A stretch of 10,146 nucleotides of DNA from Elusimicrobiota bacterium (GTDB lineage: Bacteria; Elusimicrobiota; Elusimicrobia; FEN-1173): contig PMLF01000173.1 of the NCBI GenBank assembly GCA_003158755.1, positions 5,540 to 15,685 of the forward strand, read 5' to 3'. Made by a program: the position numbers and the translations under genes. Positions within the stretch are counted from its first letter, which is position 1. Every line of letters begins with the position of its first letter. Shown here piece by piece: positions 8,101 to 10,146 of the stretch. The notes beneath the pieces are model-generated. The model made no database searches. It worked only from the letters and a program-made list of their open reading frames with translations, and was not told the DNA's origin.

Positions 8101-10146
8101 GGCCCTGGGAGGCGCGCCGCGAGCGGAAAAGGGAGGCAAATCCTCGGGCGGGGAATACCGCTCCATGGTGAGCACCGTGGATGATTTTCTTGCCGCCTAC
8201 GTGGACGGCGATGCGGGGGTCCGAAGGGCCCGAGCGATCGTGGCGCAGCTTTCCGGCGTCGCGGGAGGATATTCCGGCGTCGACTCGGTCGGTTTCGTGG
8301 CGCAACATGGCCGCGGAAACAACGCGGTCCTTCCCAAACCCGATTTCGACGTCGACGGCGATCCGAACGGCACGTCGGAGGCCATGTTAAAGATCCCGAT
8401 TTCCCCGAAGCGGTTTACCGAGCGCTCCCGGAGGACCGCGAGGCTGGATCAAGCGAGCGCGGACGCGGCGGCCGAAGAATTCAGGGCCCGACAGGAAGGG
8501 ATCGCCCTCCTGGCGAAATACGCTTACGCGGCCGCGGCCTTCGACCAGGCCGCCAAGAAGGGGGAAGAAGTCAAGGTGAGGCTGGGAAAGGCAAGACAGT
8601 CCCGCGAAAGCGCCGAAGCCGCTAAATCCGCGAGCGAGGCGAAAGCCCAAGCCGCCGCCGAAGATTTGGCTCAAGTCCAAAAAAGGGAGAAAGGTCGAAG
8701 GGCGAAGGATTCCCAAGAACGGTTGGCGGCCGCCCAAGAGGATTTGAAAACCGCCCGGCAGGAATTAAGCGAAGCCGAGGATAACCTTTCCATTGCGGAG
8801 AGAACCGAGTTGTTGCTCGCGTCCATCGCGGCCGAAATCGAAGGAGGGAACAGCGCTTCACAGGGTTTGGGCCATTTCGTCGTGGCGGACGGTTTGGACT
8901 TGGCGCGGGATTTCATGAAGAAGAACCCCATGGATCCCTCGAAGATATTAAACGCCTTGGGAAAGGCGTCGTCTGAATTTTCTCCCGAGGTTTCGCGGAA
9001 GAAGGCTCGAGGCGCCACGGTCCGGCTGGACGCCAACGCCGCAAATTTGGCGGCCTGGGGTTTCGTGTGGAGGCTCTTGGACGTGGTCCAAAACCACGGC
9101 AAGGTCCCCGGCTCCGACTGGTCCAGCAAGGGTCGGACATGGGCCCTTATCGATGTCCAAGCCAAGTACGCTCCCGCCAATGGAAGCTTTAACGCCGCCG
9201 GCTTGAACAAGGACATGGCTGAAATCGACGTTCAGGAAGCCTTGCGAGAGGCGGCGTTGACCGAGGCCACCTTGAGGACAAACCTGAAAGCTGCCCGAGC
9301 CGCTTCGCAGGCGGAAGAGCGGCGTTTCGCCGAGGCGAGGAAGGCCTTCGATGACGCCACGGGGCTTTGGATCGACGGATCCCTCGACGATTATTCTTTC
9401 GTACTCCGCCAGTATCAGGCCGCTTCCCACGCCAGGGACGACGCCAAGGGGAAGGAGGCCGCCATCACCGCCCAGTTGAGGCAGCTCGCCGAGGCGAGGG
9501 CCGCCTTGAAGTCCCAGGAAGAAGAGAGGCAAAGACTCCAGAGTGAGAAGGAAAGCCGCGAGAAGCATGGGTTCAACATCCTCGCTTCCGACGCCGGGAA
9601 ATGGGCGGGGTTCACGTTCATTTTGACGCTACTGTTGTCCGGTTCGGCGTCCCTGATGATGGGGCAGTCTTTTTCGGACGCGTTCTTCCATGGGGCCTAT
9701 CTCGGCTTTGCGTCCGCCGCGCCGTTGATCCTCATGTCTTTGTTGTTGCCGATGGCCAAGGCGTTTGGAAGATCCCTTCCCGATTTCCCGGCGAGAGGAT
9801 TCCTGTCCATGGCGGTCGAGGACGAGGCGGTTCCCTATGTTCAAGAAAGGGAAGGGGCCTTATTCATCAATCCGGCCGTGAAGCGGTTTTTCGCCAATAT
9901 GCCCGACGGGGATCTGTTGTTCCAGTTCGCGAGCGGAACCGGTCACGAAGGTTTGCACATGCTCGGGATAGAGTCCCATTGGGCCGTGTTTCCCCTCTCC
10001 GCGGTGTTGCCGGGGTTATTGCCCGCCTTCCTGCTGGGACTGGGAGGGTTGCCGGGGTGGGTGGCCTTGGCCGCCCTCGTTCCCATTTTCTTGACCACGT
10101 GGCTGGCGGGGTCCTTGGTGGAAAGCCGGGTCCGGACCCGGAAGGC
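2054..10146 (+). CDS. Giant multidomain exported membrane protein with TraB/TIKI-like, HExxH and triple TolC-like regions (3'-partial)
   Basis: One uninterrupted frame of at least 2,697 codons runs from ATG 2054 (ribosome site AAGGTGG at 2042-2048) to the window end without a stop. In order it contains a signal peptide (1-27), a TraB/TIKI/ChaN-like domain (about 129-575), two groups of hydrophobic segments around a Pro/Ala linker (773-1049), HEASH (1131-1135), an internal signal-like segment (1163-1188), three TolC/OEP-like units (1189-2505), two more hydrophobic segments, HEGLH (2631-2635) and two final hydrophobic segments. The inferred place of action is the diderm envelope. Inferred roles are a channel or transporter (TolC units) with possible proteolytic and heme- or metal-related parts; none is certain. 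Ordinary TolC and TraB proteins are about 300-500 residues, so this is a multi-gene-sized fusion. Codon use is even throughout and there is no sign of frameshifts. The C-terminus lies outside the window. The coding call is very secure; domain names are by eye. Confidence 0.97.
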   Translation, partial: MRHTLRRWIGFSLSLSLLFTQAIGLYAKETSFWEHRSHAIARMHQGRTPDSPSAAGTPVQMAGAFGAAPDFLPPAGSLSVTKSLPPSMGGFEKLVDGKVPAALRERLAAVPSARVLLQEVRVPSAWKATDPIVVHIQDIHQNVEAQRSIAEVIRALSDHEAARAASRGPSGESPLVVGVEGARGPLDFRLFRTFPDKEWNAQIADFFLDQSLITGVERVGFTAEALPRFWGVEDAPLYLAHVDALKAAAPSRLRATEVLNQYSRRSDELKTDCFSPELKEMDARCRLYRNGKLSLKDYVRFLGSGEKAPRGDMVRRFLRLADIEDSLNLERLKTERKEFSSALAASLPRASLQRLEEAGIAFRAGSLTPADFHQTMAEASRSAGLSMGRWPEWNKYVQYVLFSRDLKPREFLDQMDELEKERWDRLATDARERELVSLTRTLSLCERLVDFSLTPQEWDLYSVQREAAREIPSRLASLGGAPVDGAVDEWAGLLSSFETYNEAGLRRNQSLVENLWGRLETGRAEGSLAVLVAGGFHTEGIVDLLQKKGAACVVLTPVVEKMEGNGTEYLKVFLEEPASLEKMFTGDRITLAPELATAGDSVSPAGAAAAKTVELAYLGLSVSGEVFRKAQGLAGDVLKSASHSGVNEMKAGLTEVLAAWLNHSAANRGGGIRDCEIIQEIHFRMFGGRLQGLEVPIRVTREGDSLPKIMKVSIESVLPSTSREGGSAKNELTAQGETIRAKIGSYRFEIIWDRSRSESVVRFARAVFGYPFRHRMAGFLGLALVGSWIALSHPSVVAGAAVFVGFLIVWAAVDFFSNGSKTFFPKFLKGAISAGLFIWAVHNADMNNDSSAASMSPVPSPISTPAPPAAPKQKPSHKNHASAAPAVPPPSAGGESGNSGGKASSKKPSSRLRPPMEDLFPAPAAPRASVRGGMEVPSSREGSGSLPGANKENRARKEAHDLLQGISPASGWGSFAAGLASAALLASQICLWHFGGNFGKAFLVLANGISLGFSFSGRSGGVLDLFNPVYSTTGLFLFAQAAAVTVARFRASLVRAGWLSGPSREQLKEIRKSLMAALRQHVGKGEDVSLIDNLGDGPIAGVRDGEAGRRMVRADLLALYYCPFRGAIMAHEASHFKSASEITAYARQIRGFFGWRALPKEERRPVGRTTLALAGFLAPMPALPAALAQQSLESLLTTGQALSQLVGKAVEQSRGHGKAARAELAANQAGWRRVQAWLNVFAPFVNVRYRYRTVGEWPGLHDAGKSYSGKVHSIEIEYGAEVSGPAIAGLDRARAEEALAAASKDLSEDEAAMATVQAGAAVVLARWTENRLTGLRKKLEGALSALDNKNVEPDSRDVKTVLVKKKVDQASVRARLDALDAQIALAKGETETYLLLLRRLTGDEAADVQFPEDFSLSAWTRFVGAAVGGPRTGASSAADRAVDAAEAKRGEAAGASLIEVRVAGFSKSNFEFSSSKDYSARDSFAVFGEFNPNLHETHVQVERREAEVDAANMKRNGLRLSDGIHGSGAGRWVAQLLRSEELILPLPPAEARLDDLLSGRPGDVPAEEILNAADGVEAAVRAQGDIYKKAALLSGIAAASPNSGAAAPTAGAPAVGVESFPVVRPGMLRDLMRFAETHSSTIGALEAQARAARSAARGVSGMKFKAGGGVAGDRQFQSGKMSLSNPALFVKGSVSLEDVQAQRAAAEAEAEALEWDLRAEQAALRFRVLNCVVRLRAAGKRVENAREARELLKEAGKGEPSLDGLKEAASKERAAEAEEALGMLELSEAREQFSLLTGQPYSDRSGVEMTDEGLETEISNTLRAEGLNGSLSGAKLSAVEQRVKSAQAKRAAAEDTSRKWTLKSHLGVDAETGKPMGALTLEGDITSPTPDATKVSDAAKALAEAEDALAAARSKASEDAASSAQRAERAEANAAAAAEALQKAEGAWEKIQRGETVEVRPEGKVGFNLAQVPSNNGYHREPSAIEKRQAADRLISARENMAKARSEALLASLEKEALGGAPRAEKGGKSSGGEYRSMVSTVDDFLAAYVDGDAGVRRARAIVAQLSGVAGGYSGVDSVGFVAQHGRGNNAVLPKPDFDVDGDPNGTSEAMLKIPISPKRFTERSRRTARLDQASADAAAEEFRARQEGIALLAKYAYAAAAFDQAAKKGEEVKVRLGKARQSRESAEAAKSASEAKAQAAAEDLAQVQKREKGRRAKDSQERLAAAQEDLKTARQELSEAEDNLSIAERTELLLASIAAEIEGGNSASQGLGHFVVADGLDLARDFMKKNPMDPSKILNALGKASSEFSPEVSRKKARGATVRLDANAANLAAWGFVWRLLDVVQNHGKVPGSDWSSKGRTWALIDVQAKYAPANGSFNAAGLNKDMAEIDVQEALREAALTEATLRTNLKAARAASQAEERRFAEARKAFDDATGLWIDGSLDDYSFVLRQYQAASHARDDAKGKEAAITAQLRQLAEARAALKSQEEERQRLQSEKESREKHGFNILASDAGKWAGFTFILTLLLSGSASLMMGQSFSDAFFHGAYLGFASAAPLILMSLLLPMAKAFGRSLPDFPARGFLSMAVEDEAVPYVQEREGALFINPAVKRFFANMPDGDLLFQFASGTGHEGLHMLGIESHWAVFPLSAVLPGLLPAFLLGLGGLPGWVALAALVPIFLTTWLAGSLVESRVRTRK
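2438..3778 (+). other. TraB/TIKI/ChaN-superfamily-like domain (about residues 129-575)
   Basis: The domain opens with a strand and motif PIVVHIQDIHQN (His135, His140), followed by a helix with Gln146. A second strand ends in GVEGARG (Glu180). After a long helical insert, residues 500-516 carry NEAGLRRNQSLVENLW, like the 'RN..M' helix of TraB proteins. Residues 530-541 read VLVAGGFHTEGI, like the closing GxxH strand-turn of TraB/TIKI and ChaN proteins (His537). The order His...Glu...Arg-Asn...GxH is that of the superfamily, which includes the TIKI metalloproteases, PrgY and heme-binding ChaN. The exact branch and activity cannot be told from this. Being directly behind the signal peptide, it should be periplasmic. 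From memory, domains with a similar VHIQDxHxN opening occur in long Omnitrophota proteins. The family call is moderate. Confidence 0.55.
4370..4579 (+). other. First cluster of three predicted membrane segments (about residues 773-842)
   Basis: Three hydrophobic stretches are visible: about 776-792, about 796-815 (VVAGAAVFVGFLIVWAAV core) and about 828-842. They are separated by short loops with a basic patch (FRHR) just before the first. They follow about 190 residues of unassigned sequence after the TraB/TIKI-like domain. They should anchor the chain in the inner membrane. With the N-terminus outside, three crossings would leave the next linker in the cytoplasm; this topology is an inference. 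Confidence 0.6.
4610..4918 (+). other. Disordered Pro/Ala/Ser/Gly-rich linker (about residues 853-955)
   Basis: About 100 residues of low complexity contain SPVPSPISTPAPPAAP, AAPAVPPP and GNSGGK, with Lys and Ser clusters and no hydrophobic core. It separates the two membrane clusters. Such composition is typical of flexible spacers between folded domains. No repeat unit of fixed length is apparent. Confidence 0.7.
4967..5521 (+). other. Second membrane cluster with HExxH motif (about residues 972-1156)
   Basis: Hydrophobic segments are seen at about 972-992, 998-1014 and 1029-1049. They are followed by a basic helix (about 1063-1080) and then AIMAHEASHFKSASEITAY, with HEASH at 1131-1135 (bases 5444-5458). 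The two His and the Glu match the zinc-binding HExxH of gluzincin and related metallopeptidases, and the motif lies in a helix after a hydrophobic run, as in M48- and M56-type membrane peptidases. A third ligand is not certain; Glu1141 in the following SASEITAY is a candidate. HExxH occurs by chance in long proteins, so support comes mainly from the membrane context and from a second similar arrangement at the other end of the protein. Confidence 0.45.
5540..5617 (+). other. Internal signal-peptide-like segment (about residues 1163-1188)
   Basis: Arg1163, Arg1164 and Arg1168 precede a hydrophobic stretch (TTLALAGFLAPMPALPAALA) that ends in ALA at 1186-1188 followed by QQ. This has the n-, h- and c-region layout of a cleavable Sec signal. 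It sits exactly where the first TolC-like unit begins, as in a free-standing TolC precursor. It may be a relic of the gene fusion, a working internal export signal and cleavage site, or a membrane anchor. Confidence 0.55.
5618..6844 (+). other. TolC/outer membrane efflux protein-like unit 1 (about residues 1189-1597)
   Basis: After the internal signal comes an OEP-style start (SLESLLTTGQALSQLV). A long helix leads to a first beta hairpin (APFVNVRYRY near 1242-1251 and IEIEYGAEVSGP ending at Pro1285). A long Ala/Glu/Arg helical pair then closes with YLLLLRRLTGDE (Thr1401-Gly1402), the 'L..L.G' end of an OEP half. The second half has a hairpin at about 1455-1491 (IEVRVAGFSKSNFEF and FAVFGEFNP), a heptad-like helix, and a last helix ending KKAALLSG (Gly1595). 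About 410 residues fits one TolC family subunit of two structural halves. TolC-family proteins form the outer-membrane exit duct of type I secretion and efflux systems. The assignment rests on periodicity and motifs read by eye. Confidence 0.6.
6902..8113 (+). other. TolC/outer membrane efflux protein-like unit 2 (about residues 1617-2020)
   Basis: A short Ala/Pro linker (1598-1616) separates it from unit 1. The first half starts with PGMLRDLMRFAETHSSTIGA and has a hairpin at about 1661-1696 (MKFKAGGGVAG and ALFVKGSVSL). An Ala-rich helix pair ends in FSLLTGQP (Gly1798), the classic closing motif of an OEP half. The second half begins KLSAVEQRVKSAQAKRAAAE, followed by hairpin KWTLKSHLGVD and GALTLEGDITSP (Pro1888). 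A very Ala/Glu-rich coiled coil (about 1897-1947) follows, then a closing helix at about 1985-2015. This is the unit where the TolC pattern is easiest to see. It shows the two-half internal repeat known for the family. No long identical DNA stretch shared with the other units was noticed, so the copies are old. Confidence 0.65.
8159..9568 (+). other. TolC/outer membrane efflux protein-like unit 3 (about residues 2036-2505)
   Basis: A Gly/Ser/Lys linker (about 2021-2035) leads into STVDDFLAAYVDGDAGVRRA, again an OEP-type opening helix. Candidate hairpin strands are SVGFVAQHG and AMLKIPISP (ending at Pro2118), followed by a long Ala/Lys/Glu coiled coil. The second half has hairpin TWALIDVQAKYAP and MAEIDVQEAL (about 2361-2396). 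It closes with a helix of the form GSLDDYSFVLRQYQAA at about 2441-2456, very like the end of TolC proteins ('G..s...vl..Q..l'). At about 470 residues it is the longest of the three units, with extra coiled-coil sequence in the first half. It ends in a highly charged helix (about 2485-2505) just before the next membrane segment. Confidence 0.55.
9569..10144 (+). other. C-proximal membrane region with second HExxH motif (about residues 2506-2697, incomplete)
   Basis: Hydrophobic segments lie at about 2517-2536 and 2547-2568. A roughly 60-residue soluble stretch (about 2570-2628) follows, with a strand-like GALFINPAVKRFF. Then comes SGTGHEGLHMLGIESHW, with HEGLH at 2631-2635 (bases 9944-9958), and two more hydrophobic stretches at about 2643-2663 and 2666-2686. 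Membrane helices packed around HExxH resemble integral-membrane zinc metallopeptidases. The extended motif reads HExxHxxGxxxH, one residue longer than the metzincin HExxHxxGxxH, so it is not a clean metzincin. The layout echoes the HEASH region upstream. The domain runs toward the window edge and cannot be judged in full. Confidence 0.5.

Noticed and set aside
5618..9568. Recent DNA-level tandem duplication of the three TolC-like units
   Set aside because: The units resemble each other in layout only. I saw no extended nucleotide or residue identity between them, and their lengths differ, so a recent duplication or assembly collapse is not indicated.

Overview
The window is GC-rich bacterial DNA, and essentially all of it is coding on the + strand. 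It holds two genes: the 3' part of a roughly 630-residue protein of unknown function (up to 1927), a 126-base gap, and the first 2,697 codons of one giant open reading frame that starts at ATG 2054 and is still open at the window end. I translated frame 2 from 2054 to 10146 line by line and met no stop codon. No tRNA, rRNA, CRISPR array, insertion sequence or origin was seen. The organism is most likely a diderm, because the giant protein carries signal-peptide-like segments and TolC-type outer-membrane channel repeats. The giant-gene habit, and an N-terminal domain that opens with a VHIQDIHQN-type motif, recall giant proteins of Omnitrophota and relatives in the PVC group. That assignment is from memory and is tentative.

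Layout of the giant protein (residues counted from ATG 2054): 1-27 signal peptide; about 129-575 a TraB/TIKI/ChaN-like domain; about 773-842 a first hydrophobic bundle; about 853-955 a Pro/Ala/Ser linker; about 972-1049 a second hydrophobic bundle, followed by an HEASH (HExxH) motif at 1131-1135; about 1163-1188 a second, internal signal-peptide-like segment ending ALA before QQ; then three consecutive TolC/outer-membrane-efflux-protein (OEP)-like units at about 1189-1597, 1617-2020 and 2036-2505; then two hydrophobic segments, a second HExxH motif (HEGLH, 2631-2635) and two more hydrophobic segments up to the window edge.

The most striking point is the three OEP-like units in one chain. TolC is a homotrimer in which each subunit gives four beta strands to a 12-strand barrel. 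Here each unit shows two candidate beta hairpins separated by long Ala-rich helices, so the chain contains six hairpins. The inferred product is a single-chain, pre-trimerised TolC-like channel, flanked on both sides by membrane segments with HExxH motifs and headed by a TraB/TIKI-like domain. The fold assignments are by eye from motif and periodicity and need profile searches and structure prediction. The upstream gene has no recognised family and may be the end of another long gene, since its frame is open to the left edge.
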